Source: CAVYEM01 sp963767635
GTDB taxonomy: Bacteria; Vulcanimicrobiota; Vulcanimicrobiia; Vulcanimicrobiales; Vulcanimicrobiaceae
Direction: 5' to 3'
Assembly: GCA_963767635.1 (NCBI GenBank)
Contig: CAVYEM010000001.1
Location: 682,001 to 746,000, forward strand
DNA length: 64,000 bases
The notes beneath the pieces were generated by a model. The model saw only the letters and a program-made list of their open reading frames with translations, was not told the origin of the DNA and searched no databases. Positions 55,519 to 64,000 of this stretch are shown here, in pieces. The position numbers and the translations under genes were made by a program. Every line of letters begins with the position of its first letter. Position 1 is the stretch's first letter.

Positions 55519-55722
55519 GATAATGCGTATAACGGACTACGCCGCTCTGCGTATTTCCCCGAAAATCGGTGCGACCTCAAAATAAGCCAAGAAAGCCGGT
55601 GTGCGGTTTGCCAAAGATAACGCACAGAAACTAAAACGTGATTGTCGGACGCTAAAGGCGAAGGCACTCCCTCGCCCAAGACGGGCCTCGTTGCATTCAA
55701 CGATCTCGCTGGGGGGCTTTCC

Positions 55723-56510
55723 GTGACCGACGAACCGGGAAAATTTGATCTGTTTCAAGACTGGTGCGATGAGGACTAGTGCCACGCATAACGGGCACCC
55801 GTTTGATGTGCTAACTGAAAAGGCAAGTGCCCGCGAGGAGACCTTGCCGCAACTCGCCTCGGTGATCCACAATCATTATGATGCTCGGGCCAGATTCTTA
55901 AGAGCGTGCCGCGCAGGCTAGGTTACGATCGCGCCGTCGATGTTATTCGTCAACGGTTGCCGACGACCGCAATTGCCCGGTCTGGTGACATCGGTGAAAT
56001 ACTGGCAACTGAGTTACGTGAATTCATCCCTTCCGTTTATCGTTCCAATAAACCGACTGCAATGGAAGGACGGTCGAAATATGGCGCTACGGGGTGACGA
56101 CCTTATCGGATTCCCCGCCTCAAAGCGAGCGGCGGCCTCGAAGCGCTGCTTAAAGGTGAATCTAAGAGTCGGATCGGCTTGTACGACGACGCAATGGCGG
56201 AAGCCATTACAAAGCTCTGCGAGTACGACGGCCGACCTTTCACCACACACGCTCCTGTATCTGGTTGACCGGTTGAAAGACATGGGTCAAACACCGACGG
56301 CCGAGGTGTTGGAAGACTATGCGCTACTGGGCGGAAAGTTTCCGATTACGCATTTCATATTTACTCTTTCGGGGAATGGACCAGCAAACGGTTGTGCAAA
56401 CGGCACTTTCCGGCACCTATCTTCCGGGAATTCTGCGTCGGATTGTCGGCCTTGTAATTATCGATCACAAAGACTTTATCGACGCGGTCTTCGAAATAGC
56501 AAATGCCTAA
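55723..56510 (+). CDS. hamA: HamA, Hachiman-type nuclease (DUF1837), frame-disrupted
   Basis: A GTG start with GGGGGG upstream gives MTDEPGKFDLFQDW. The core reads ARSGDIGEILATELREF, then RLQWKDGRNMALRGDDLIGF, then LLKGESKSRI. The Asp of GDD and the Glu-x-Lys of GESK fit the DUF1837 nuclease-like active site. It ends LVIIDHKDFIDAVFEIANA. Length is about 260-290 residues, as usual. Shifts lie near 55780, 56040, 56105, 56225 and 56380. The HamB ATG (56503) overlaps its stop. In Hachiman, HamA degrades DNA when HamB senses damaged or phage DNA. Confidence 0.75.
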
Positions 56511-59500
56511 GGACGGACTGCTCAGATTGGCGCCTTGTTGTCGCGCGCCAGCGAACCACAGTTTCGCCGCCAACTGCTCACGCGGGGCTTGGCACGTAGT
56601 TTGATCTGGCGTGGAGGTACGTTGCCAGAGGGTTCGCCAGCGTTCGACCGCGACCTCAGCGCCGATTTGCTTGCACTTGGCTACGCACTCCTTGAACTTG
56701 CATTAACGCTTCCCGCTTCAGGCGAAAACTCGGTCCACGCACTCGCCGGGTTCCGAAGCGCCGGCGAAGCGATCGAGGCCGTAGTTCGAAACGGCGACAA
56801 CTCATCGCCCGATTTCGGCTTTCACAGTCTCGTCGCTGCGGCGGCTTACCATCTCGGGCACTACTCGGCGCGGGCATATTCTTTGCTGCCGCCCACCACC
56901 GATGCTGCGAATCTGTCCCCACCAGAAACGCTGCTCTTTGGCATTATCAAACGCGACCTGTTGCAAGTTCGAAGTACCTGCGTAAATTACCTGAACGATC
57001 CCGCCAACGCCGACGAGTCCTTGTCGCAGCGGATCGAGCGCGGTGACGCCTCGATTGAGGACCTGAATTACGTTGTAAATACCACGAACTATTTTCGAGG
57101 CGTGGCGAGGTATCTCTATGCCCTGGACACTGGGCGCCAGGATTTGTTCGAAGAGGCTCGCGCCATTCTCCGGGATGGCATCGCACTGTCTGTTGAGAGT
57201 GAGCACGTTCCACTTTGGTGGCTCAATCGTCTCACGGAGGTGCTCTTCGCTGACCTTCGGGGACAGAGTCTTCATGAGCAGATACCGTACGTCGTCGCGC
57301 AACCGTCGCCAGCAGAGTGGCCGGGATCCGGCAGCAGTATATCGATGAGCTAAACTCGCGTCGTGCGGCCGAAATGCGAGATTTGGCCCTCTCAAATCGA
57401 AGCACTGCCCCACGCGCTGGATCCTGCCTCGAACCTCGTACTTGCTTTGCCGACTGGCGCGGGGAAAACGCGTATCGCTGAAATTGCGATACTCCGTACC
57501 CTCGCTGACGGCAAACGCGTGGTGTACGTTAGCCCGTTGCGCGCACTGTCGGCCCAGGTCGAGCGGACTCTTGGACGGACGTTGAATCCGCTAGGGAAGA
57601 GCGTGACCAGTCTATACGGAGCAATCGGCGCGAGTTATTGGGATAGCACAGACTTTCGTTCGGCGGATATTGTCATCGCCACGGCTGAGAAGCTCGACTT
57701 CGCGCTTCGCAACGACCCCGACATACTTGATAATGTGGGGCTGATCGTCCTCGACGAGGGGCACATAATCGGGCTTGGTTCGCGCCGGCTTCGTTATGAA
57801 ATGCTCGTCCAACGCTTATTACGTCGGCCGGATGCCGATGCTCGCCGCATCGTTTGTCTTAGTGCCATGCTCCCGAGCGGTGAAGACTTAGAAAATTTTG
57901 TCGAGTGGCTAAGCTCAGGCCGCAACGGTGTAGCACTCGAATCGATCTGGAGGCCGACGAGGCAACGATTTGGGGCGGTGACGAACTCGGGAACTGGCTA
58001 TCGGGTGGACATGAGAGTAGACTCGGAGCGGCCCTTCATTCCGCACCTCCTTTCAGTGCAAGCCGCTCGCCGGCCGCGCCGTACACCTTTTCCGAATGAC
58101 AACGCGGAGCTGACGTTAGCGACGGCTTGGCATTTCGTTGCCGACGGTCAATCCGTGTTGATATATTGTCCACTTCGATCTTCGTCGAGACCCTCGGTAA
58201 GTTGGCGCTGGACTAATTAATCAAGGCTACTTGACGCCAGTAACCTGCGCAGGGCCCGAGCTTGAGAACGCCCTCCGCATCGGTTCCGAATGGCTTGGCG
58301 ATGATCACGTTGTCATGAAATGCCTGAGTAGCGGTATTGCACTCCACCATGCCGGACTATCTCGGCAGCTGGTGGGCGCGGCTGGAGCGACTGATTGGTA
58401 GCCGCAAACTCAATCTCATCGTCGCCTGGCCTACTTCGCGCAAGGCGTTAACATTACAGTCGGCACGATCGTGATGCGCTCGATCTTTCGAGGCGGCGAG
58501 CGCATTCCACTCGACGAGTTCTTGAATGTAAGTGGCAGGGCCGGCCGCCCATTTGTCGACATCGACGGTCAAATCATCTTTGCTGCACATGGAACTGATC
58601 GAGCGTCACATCGGCGGTTGGAGCAATGGCGCGCGATAAGCGAAGAAGTTCTTCATCGTGAGTTAAAGAGCGGTATCGTCGCTCTGGTCGCCGATATAAT
58701 TGCAAGGTTAGCGACCATCGGAGTTGAGACGCCGACTGCCGTATCTGAGTACGTCCTAGGCATGACGCTCATTAACAGCCAAAACGAGGAGTCCCGAGCG
58801 GCTGCAAAGGTCGAGTCGGATTTGCGATGGCTCGACGAGGCAGTTTTGTCCTTGCTGGGACAGGATTCGGACTGTTCCGCCGCCGAGTTTGCGCAAAAGC
58901 TCGACGATGTATGCACGGATCGCTGTGGGCCCGCCAGCTCGTGCGGGTCGATGAGAGGCGCCAACAACTCTACCGGTCTATTCTCTATGGGCGCGCTGCT
59001 GTCGTATGGCGCGAGACAACTGCCGAGCAGCGACGAGCATACCATCTTGCCGGGTTAGATCTACACGCCGGACTATTCTTGGAGTCCATATTTGACGTTC
59101 TATCGCCCATGCTCGTTTCGGCCGAGGAAGCATTGCGGATCGGCGATGAGGCAACCGCGATCGCAGCGCTAACGAGTCTTGCAGAACTTGTTGTGCCATC
59201 GGAGTACTTTGAAGGAGACGATAAGTCCTTATTTCCGCAGTGGCGCACCGCGATGCAGCAGTGGTTGCAAGGAGTACCGACCGCAAGCATCGTGCGAGTT
59301 GTGGTGATAAAGCGATCGACTTTATACAAGATATTCTGGCCTTCCGTCTCGTCTGGGCGATAGAGGCTGTGCGGGCGCGGCTAACTGCGGAGCAACATCT
59401 CTTTCACGGCTACTGTGTCGCCGCACTTGAATCAGGTACAGCGAATATCGCCGCTGCACTCTTATTGCGCTCCGGTCTCGGGTCTCGCGTTGCAGCGCAG

Positions 59501-59982
59501 TCTGTTGCCGAAGTTTTCCAACTGCACTTTAACACGAGAATTGATCTCGAAACGTGGCTGGAAAGCCAGGAGGCGGCGGCTGCGGAAACGCAAGTGAAGT
59601 GGCTTACGGATGAAGCGCGGCTCGCGTGGGTAGAATACCATGCGTCGTTTCAGGAACGTCACACTTGGTTTTTCGGGAGCCTTGAAAGCGCGTCGGCAAG
59701 CGTCGAATGGTTAGTTTTCCGCCGCTTGCGGCCGGAACCGAAGTTCGGTTGTATGGCCCGCACCCAATAAAATTGACGTTTATTCCGTTGACCTCATCAA
59801 GGTCGGTAGGCTTACTGGTGACGTTTCGGTACGGGTCGCCCGAGCATTACGTGCGACGGTTGCAGAAAATCAACACGATGTCACCATATGAATATTTGCG
59901 TGAACGTGGCATTCAGAAATCGCAGGCGGAGCCGGAGCAAAAAACCGGGCGATGGGGACGATCTCGTCTAACAATCGTCTAA
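56503..59982 (+). CDS. hamB: HamB, Hachiman-type superfamily 2 helicase, frame-disrupted
   Basis: ATG 56503 (MPKDGLLR) overlaps hamA. An N-terminal helical domain (GYALLELALTLPASGENSVH, FHSLVAAAAYHLGHYSARAY) precedes a Ski2-like helicase: LVLALPTGAGKTRIAEIAI (Walker A), LIVLDEGHIIGLG (DEGH), VCLSAMLPSGEDL, GIALHHAGLSR and FLNVSGRAGRPFVD (motif VI). A long C-terminal domain ends YEYLRERGIQKSQAEPEQ. Shifts near 56525, 57345, 58200, 58400, 58930, 59300 and 59730 are needed. The helicase drives and gates the HamA nuclease. Order and overlap with hamA match known Hachiman loci. Confidence 0.78.
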
Positions 59983-60067
59983 CAGACCGGTCGGAAATGG
60001 CCGGAATAGCGCGGGGCTGGACGGCAGTACTTTGCTCCGCGAAGTAGGCTCCACCAGGAGGCCGTTC

Positions 60068-61047
60068 ATGTTCTTGTTTGAGTCTTCGAAGATACGCAAA
60101 CGCATCAAGGCGATTCTGGCCAGGGGCTCGGGGCGACGGGTGGCGCTCGTTGCGTATGTCGGGCGGGATGCGTTGAAATTTATTCCGGATCCTGAAGGCG
60201 TAGAGATTTATTGTTCGGACAATCCGATTGCGACTAACCCGTAGGCTTACTGAAATTGCTCAATGGCCAGAACGGCTCTCGCGGCGCGAGCATTTGGTTG
60301 TAGACGCACTTCACATGAAGGTGTTCTGGTCGGAACGAGGGGGGGCGCTCGTGGGATCGCCCAACCTGTCGGAAAATGCGCTGGAGACGGTGGATTAATG
60401 GAAGCGGCGTATTTCTGGCAGATTCGAGCGCGATAGATATTGATGCGCTCCTAAAAGACATCCGCTCCCGCGCAGACGCGAGGCATGTCACTGATTCGGC
60501 GTTAGCCGATTTTCAACGGCGACATGATCTCGCTTTAGACCTACGGCGCTTCCACGAAAATGATTCATCGGCGGATGTACCTGAACTCCCGAGTTACGCG
60601 GCCAACGAGTTTCGTGCACCATTCAAAGTCGCGATATGGAATGCGCGCTCCGAAGGCACCATTCCCCAACGGGCCGTCGCGAAGCACGATGATATATCTG
60701 TAGCGGAAGCTGAGAGGATGATTGTTGACAGCATGAGGACCAGGACCGATCTTCAAGCAAGGCGACTGGGTTCTCGCAATTAAGCTGAATGACGCGTACA
60801 AGGTCGTTGCTTCATCGTGGTTTTTTGTTGATCGTGCGCTTCCGCAAGGGAAAAAGATCAGGTCATCGTGGAAATGCGTGGTGGTCGGCGAGGTAGCCCG
60901 CCTTTCGTTTTCGATCCGATGCTTTTTAGAAGTGCGCTCACCAGGGCCGTGTCGAGACGACCGGAGACCTTCGACCGCTCCTTCAAGCCGTCGGCGGGCT
61001 TCATTCGGCGCCTCTCTCAATACTATTTAGAACGGGTGGACGGCTAG
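60068..61047 (+). CDS. Phospholipase D-superfamily protein, frame-disrupted
   Basis: ATG 60068 gives MFLFESSKIRKRIKAILARG, then RVALVAYVGRDALKFI, as in PLD-type nuclease N-termini. After shifts comes the HxK motif in LHMKVFWSERGGALVGSPNL (HMK then GSPN), which is one HKD half-site. Later readable segments are DSSAIDIDALLKDIRSRADA, EFRAPFKVAIWNARSEGTIP and SPPFVFDPMLFRSAL, ending LSQYYLERVDG. At least four shifts. It could be an accessory nuclease of the Hachiman locus or an independent defence gene. Confidence 0.5.
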
Positions 61048-61387
61048 TGTCGGCGGGATTCTACCCCATTGGCCGGGCGTTGGTGACGTTCCGGGACGTA
61101 ACTTCAGTTTTCAGCCAAAGATCGGCTCTTTCAATTCGTTACGGGACTTATGGCATACTCAAAAAGAAGGTCGATTCCCGTTGCCGCGGGGGAACGAGGG
61201 GCCTATGGGATTGAGCCATCGCGGCGACGACTTTGCGCACACAGTTCCGCACACAGTTGATGACTGATTCCTGCGAAACGCTGGTACCAGCTGGTGTTTC
61301 GGCCAAGGACTCGAAACCCTTGAAAAATAAGGAAAATACGGACGCCCGGTACCCCATGGTGACTCCAGCGAAAATGCCGGAGACTAT
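61048..61387. other. Gene-free right end of the island
   Basis: I see no convincing gene here. A minus-strand frame at 61148-61357 lacks any recognisable motif. Two similar GCACACAGTT boxes (61239 and 61251) lie side by side. This is where an integrase would be expected and none is found. Confidence 0.4.
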
Positions 61388-61430
61388 CTGTTAATCAGCG
61401 GGTCGTTGGTTCGAGTCCAACATCAGGAGC
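61388..61430. repeat. attR-like direct repeat of tRNA-Asn 3' half
   Basis: It matches 40706-40748 with one mismatch. The 5' half of the tRNA is absent, so this is not a tRNA gene. It marks the far end of a 20.7-kb insertion. Confidence 0.8.
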
Positions 61431-61560
61431 CAAGTACCAAAAGCCCACCCCGCGACGGGGTGGGCTTTTGGTACTGCAACTCGTGATGGTGTGACGAGAA
61501 CCGTCATGGTGAGCGAGCGCACGATGCGCGAGTCGAACCAACGAGTCCAACATCCGGAGC
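61413..61560. repeat. Right copy of the 147-bp direct repeat
   Basis: It overlaps the attR-like sequence and repeats the tRNA-end fragment, hairpin, REP copy and second tRNA-end fragment of 40855-41001. Confidence 0.7.
61433..61475. terminator. Hairpin terminator in the right repeat
   Basis: The 13-bp stem is the same as at 40875-40917, with a slightly different loop (GCGAC) and a fully paired AGTACC/GGTACT base. Confidence 0.7.
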
Positions 61561-61772
61561 ATTTTCAACTTCCCGAGGGTGGACGAGAACCGTCATGGTG
61601 AGCGAGCGCACGATGCGCGTGTCGAACCACAAGTCGCAACGTCCGGAACTTCGAGACGCGCCGACGATTCCAGCGGCCCTCCCGATAGCGCGCTCAGGGA
61701 GGCGCTCCCCACCCTGCGATGACGAGAACCGTCATGGTGAGCGAGCGCACGATGCGCGAGTCGAACGACGAG
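61494..61772. repeat. Three long-form REP copies right of the island
   Basis: Copies near 61495-61545, 61582-61632 and 61721-61772 all carry CCGTCATGGTGAGCGAGCGC and GATGCGCG(A/T)GTCGAAC. They are spaced 87 and 139 bases apart and end 44 bases before the GNAT gene. Confidence 0.75.
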
Positions 61773-61815
61773 TCATGAATAACCGCCACTTACCGGTCGG
61801 CTCGCCGCGCTGTGG

Positions 61816-63261
61816 CTACCGTTTCGCTGAAATGCCGGACGCTGTCTGCGCGCCGGGCGCAATATACGCCTTGAGCTGCGCGCCGAATTCGCCGAAGATC
61901 GTGACTTGCGAGAGATCGATGGGTGTGAGCGGCAACTGCAGACGCAGTGCATCGCGGCCGCCCATGGCCCACGGAATGACGGCGCAGAAGAAGAACCCCT
62001 GCGCCTCGATTGCATCGCAAACCTGCGGCGTGCCCGGATCTTCGAGCGGCAGATTCACGTAAACCGCTCCGATACGTCCGAGCGTGCGCACGTCCGCGAG
62101 CGCTTGCGCTATTCGTTCCATGGTGGTGCCGCCAACTGTAACCACGTCGATAACGGCAAAGCCTTCGCTGCGAGAAACCCCGATGTGCAGATCGCCGGTC
62201 TGCGTTACAGCGCAGCCTTCGCGGACATCGCTGGCGAAACCGAGATTACGATAGATCGCATCGATCATTTCGTGGTGGCGCGGCGGCGCATAAATCGTGC
62301 GCGATTCGCGAGCCTTTAGTGGTTTGATGTAGATCGTGAAACTTTGCCGCTGACCACCGCCCGTATACTGCATGTGCTTTGGCGTGAAGGCCGCCGGATC
62401 GCCGCCGAGGACGATGCCGCAGAGGCTTGCGCCGATTTTCGCGCTGTCTTCTTGCGTGCGCGGATGCGTGGTAACCGGCTCGGTGTAGAACGCGCCGAAA
62501 CCGAGCCGCACGGCCTCATCTTGGGCAAACTGACGCAAACGCTCGAGCAGGCCGCGTCCGCGATGCGCCGGCGAAACGATTGCGGCGCAGCCGTCGACGA
62601 GCGGTGTTCCAGGAATCGGATCGAGCGCAAAGTGACCGACGATTTCGCCGTCTTCGGCTACCGCAACGATCGATATGTAGGCATTTGAATTATTCAGCTC
62701 TACGAGCCGCTTGGGGACGTAGACCGCCGGAAAGACATAGTTATAACCCCACGTTCGGTAGAATGCGCGTGCCACGCCGGGAGCGTCTTCGGGTTGAAAG
62801 CGCCGTATCGTGTATCGCTGCTGCGGCGCGAGCGGTACGCTGTCTTCGCGTGGCGGCGCCGCGTCCTCGTTTGCAATACCGTGTGGGCGTTGTAGCGTGA
62901 GCAGCAGTTCGCTTCCGGCGCGGCCGTGAAGTTTCCACTGCGCGCTATCGACGCGTTCGAGGATGTTCGGCCAACTCGGGTCACGGCGCGCGTTCCCGTC
63001 TTCGAGCGGCAAGCCGCGCTCGAGCAGCGAGATATGCAATTCTTCCGGCGTCCAAACCGCGCGCACGCGAATCGGCTCCCGTTCACCCGCCATGGCATCG
63101 CGCACGATGAGTTCGAAGCCGAACCTCGCCGCATCCGCGATCTTGGTGCGGTCCGTTTCGTTGAACTCTGCGCGCGCGGCCGCATCGCCGGCAACGTATG
63201 CGGCGAGCATGGCATAGCCGGCTTCGGGCGGCAGCCGCAGATCGATAACGCGCTCGGCCAT
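61816..63261 (-). CDS. GNAT acetyltransferase with degenerate RsbW-like ATPase domain
   Basis: Residues 1-130 look like an RsbW-type GHKL domain (LRLPPEAGYAMLAAYVAGDA, DAARFGFELIVRDAM, ISLLERGLPLED, RAGSELLLTLQRPHG) without a clear ATP-binding N box. A GNAT domain follows at about 150-290 (YTIRRFQPEDAPGVARAFYR, CAAIVSPAHRGRGLLERLRQ, the acetyl-CoA loop). The last 170 residues form a second GNAT-like half. The start at 63261 is the best ATG in this frame. An ATG at 63329 in another frame might be the true start after a shift. Substrate unknown. Confidence 0.7.
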   Translation of the reverse strand: MAERVIDLRLPPEAGYAMLAAYVAGDAAARAEFNETDRTKIADAARFGFELIVRDAMAGEREPIRVRAVWTPEELHISLLERGLPLEDGNARRDPSWPNILERVDSAQWKLHGRAGSELLLTLQRPHGIANEDAAPPREDSVPLAPQQRYTIRRFQPEDAPGVARAFYRTWGYNYVFPAVYVPKRLVELNNSNAYISIVAVAEDGEIVGHFALDPIPGTPLVDGCAAIVSPAHRGRGLLERLRQFAQDEAVRLGFGAFYTEPVTTHPRTQEDSAKIGASLCGIVLGGDPAAFTPKHMQYTGGGQRQSFTIYIKPLKARESRTIYAPPRHHEMIDAIYRNLGFASDVREGCAVTQTGDLHIGVSRSEGFAVIDVVTVGGTTMERIAQALADVRTLGRIGAVYVNLPLEDPGTPQVCDAIEAQGFFFCAVIPWAMGGRDALRLQLPLTPIDLSQVTIFGEFGAQLKAYIAPGAQTASGISAKR

Positions 63262-63385
63262 GCGGGAAGGTTCGACCGACGCACACGGAGCTCTTTGAGG
63301 TCTCGCGCCGCATGTTCGGTGAGCGTCATTCGCCGCCTCGGTGCGTATTTTAGCGAGACACGCTAAATTCCGTAACGGCCGCCGC

Positions 63386-63424
63386 TTGACATCGAGAAAA
63401 CATAACGATATAGTTATATAACTA
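63386..63424 (+). promoter_or_regulatory. Consensus promoter with palindromic operator
   Basis: TTGACA (63386-63391), 17 bases, TATAGT (63409-63414). The perfect palindrome TAGTTATATAACTA (63411-63424) overlaps the -10 box. This is the kind of site an ArsR-family repressor binds, and such a repressor is the second gene of the operon. Confidence 0.75.
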
Positions 63425-63446
63425 AGCGGTAAACAAAGGATCTTGT

Positions 63447-63818
63447 ATGAACTCCACCGTCATCCGGGTCAAAGGCATAGACCTCAGCGGCTACATGGTT
63501 AAAGACGCGCCCCGCGCCGTCGCGTTCTATCGCGACGTCGTCGGCCTCGAGCCCGCCCGCCTGTACGCCCAAGACCGCGGCGCAGAATACGACCTGCCCG
63601 ACGGCACCACGTTCGGCCTGTGGGGCGGCGGCGGACCGATTCCGTTTCAGCCCAGCAACGGCGTGCTGTTCGCCGTTGACGATCTCGACGAAACCGCGGC
63701 CGTGCTTCAAGCCAAAGGCATCCCGGCCGTCTTCCAAACCGAGACGCCGTTTTGCCGCATGCTCGCCATCCACGATACCGAAGGCAACAGCGTGTTTTTC
63801 CATCAGCGGAAATCGTGA
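63447..63818 (+). CDS. VOC family protein (glyoxalase-like)
   Basis: AAAGGA precedes ATG 63447. The 123 residues form the paired beta-alpha-beta-beta-beta fold: GYMVKDAPRAVAFYRDVVGL, EYDLPDGTTFGLWG, NGVLFAVDDLDETAAVLQAK and FCRMLAIHDTEGNSVFFHQ. Conserved metal-ligand positions (Glu in GAEYDL, His in AIHDTEGN) are plausible. It is probably a lyase, dioxygenase or resistance protein of unknown substrate. It overlaps the ArsR-type regulator (GTGA). Confidence 0.85.
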   Translation: MNSTVIRVKGIDLSGYMVKDAPRAVAFYRDVVGLEPARLYAQDRGAEYDLPDGTTFGLWGGGGPIPFQPSNGVLFAVDDLDETAAVLQAKGIPAVFQTETPFCRMLAIHDTEGNSVFFHQRKS

Positions 63819-64000
63819 GCACGAATCTCGATGCGGTTTTCGGTGCACTCGCCGATCCCACGCGCCGGCGCATCGTCGAACGGCTCGCGCGCCGGCCGCT
63901 CACCGTCGGCCAGATTGCGGCGGAGTCTCCGCTCTCTCAGCCGGCAATCTCCAAACATGTCCGCGTTCTCGAAGAATCCGGCTTGCTGCGTCGCAGCATC
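63815..64000 (+). CDS. ArsR-family transcriptional regulator, cut by the window end
   Basis: GTG 63815 overlaps the VOC stop. The visible 62 residues are the winged-helix start of the ArsR/SdpR group: AVFGALADPTRRRIVERLAR, RPLTVGQIAAESPLSQPAIS and KHVRVLEESGLLRRS. Paired with VOC or SRPBCC genes, such regulators usually repress their own operon. The palindrome over the promoter is the likely operator. The ligand domain lies beyond the window. Confidence 0.85.
   Translation, partial: MSTNLDAVFGALADPTRRRIVERLARRPLTVGQIAAESPLSQPAISKHVRVLEESGLLRRSI

Larger units (their letters stand above)
54218..55578. mobile_element. IS256-family insertion sequence
   Basis: About 1.36 kb. The ends are imperfect inverted repeats: left AGGTCGGACCGAGTTTCGGG, right (minus strand) GAGGTCGCACCGATTTTCGG. 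An 8-bp target duplication AAAATAAG lies on both sides (54210-54217 and 55579-55586). It carries one transposase gene and separates the restriction locus from the Hachiman genes. Confidence 0.85.

Noticed and set aside
61148..61357. Remnant of an integrase at the right island end
   Set aside because: The minus-strand frame has no Arg-His-Arg-Tyr motif or similarity that I can see.
61388..61430. A second tRNA-Asn gene
   Set aside because: Only the 3' half is present. The D-arm and 5' acceptor strand are missing.

Overview
The window is GC-rich bacterial chromosome. hldD (heptose for LPS), a TonB-dependent receptor, an outer-membrane beta-barrel protein and SCO/TlpA redox proteins point to a diderm with an outer membrane. 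A YmdB-SpoVS-PHP operon and many small acidic or membrane proteins without close relatives fit a little-cultured phylum. Candidatus Eremiobacterota (WPS-2) is my best guess, as an inference only. Codon-perfect genes alternate with genes broken by single-base shifts. Essential genes such as metK are also broken, so many shifts are probably sequence errors and not decay.

Layout. 1-8.3 kb: a partial secreted protein, small membrane and lipoproteins, an M61 peptidase, a HAD phosphatase, VOC and DoxX genes divergent from an HxlR regulator, and an outer-membrane protein. 8.4-14.5 kb: electron-transfer flavoprotein (etfB-etfA), a TPR protein, a histone-deacetylase-like amidohydrolase and an exported alpha/beta hydrolase. 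14.7-19.1 kb: an ECF sigma/anti-sigma/RseB-like operon, then two tandem HPr-kinase-like P-loop genes. 19.1-30.8 kb: an envelope redox region with two SCO proteins, MauE-like and TlpA-like proteins, an outer-membrane cytochrome-barrel fusion, a Tat-exported multicopper oxidase, a TonB receptor, and two homologous histidine-rich exported proteins that bracket the cluster. 31-40.6 kb: ymdB-spoVS-PHP, an S9 peptidase, fchA, ahcY and metK (one-carbon/SAM cycle), and an HPP membrane protein.

40.7-61.4 kb is a 20.7-kb genomic island at a tRNA-Asn gene. A 43-bp segment of the tRNA 3' half is duplicated at the far end (40706-40748 and 61388-61430). The island carries an excisionase-like ORF, a truncated MobF/TraA-type relaxase-helicase, an AbiE toxin-antitoxin pair, a type III-like restriction-modification locus with a RelE/ParE-UvrD fusion helicase, an IS256-family element, a Hachiman-type system (HamA/HamB) and a PLD-family protein. 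I found no integrase. The right flank carries a GNAT acetyltransferase and an ArsR-controlled VOC operon.

Dispersed REP/MITE-like repeats run through the window. There is a 105-bp element with perfect 15-bp inverted ends at 5.6 kb, a relative at 23.6 kb, a dense array with a 52-bp tandem unit at 33.5-34.1 kb, and long-form copies next to both island ends.
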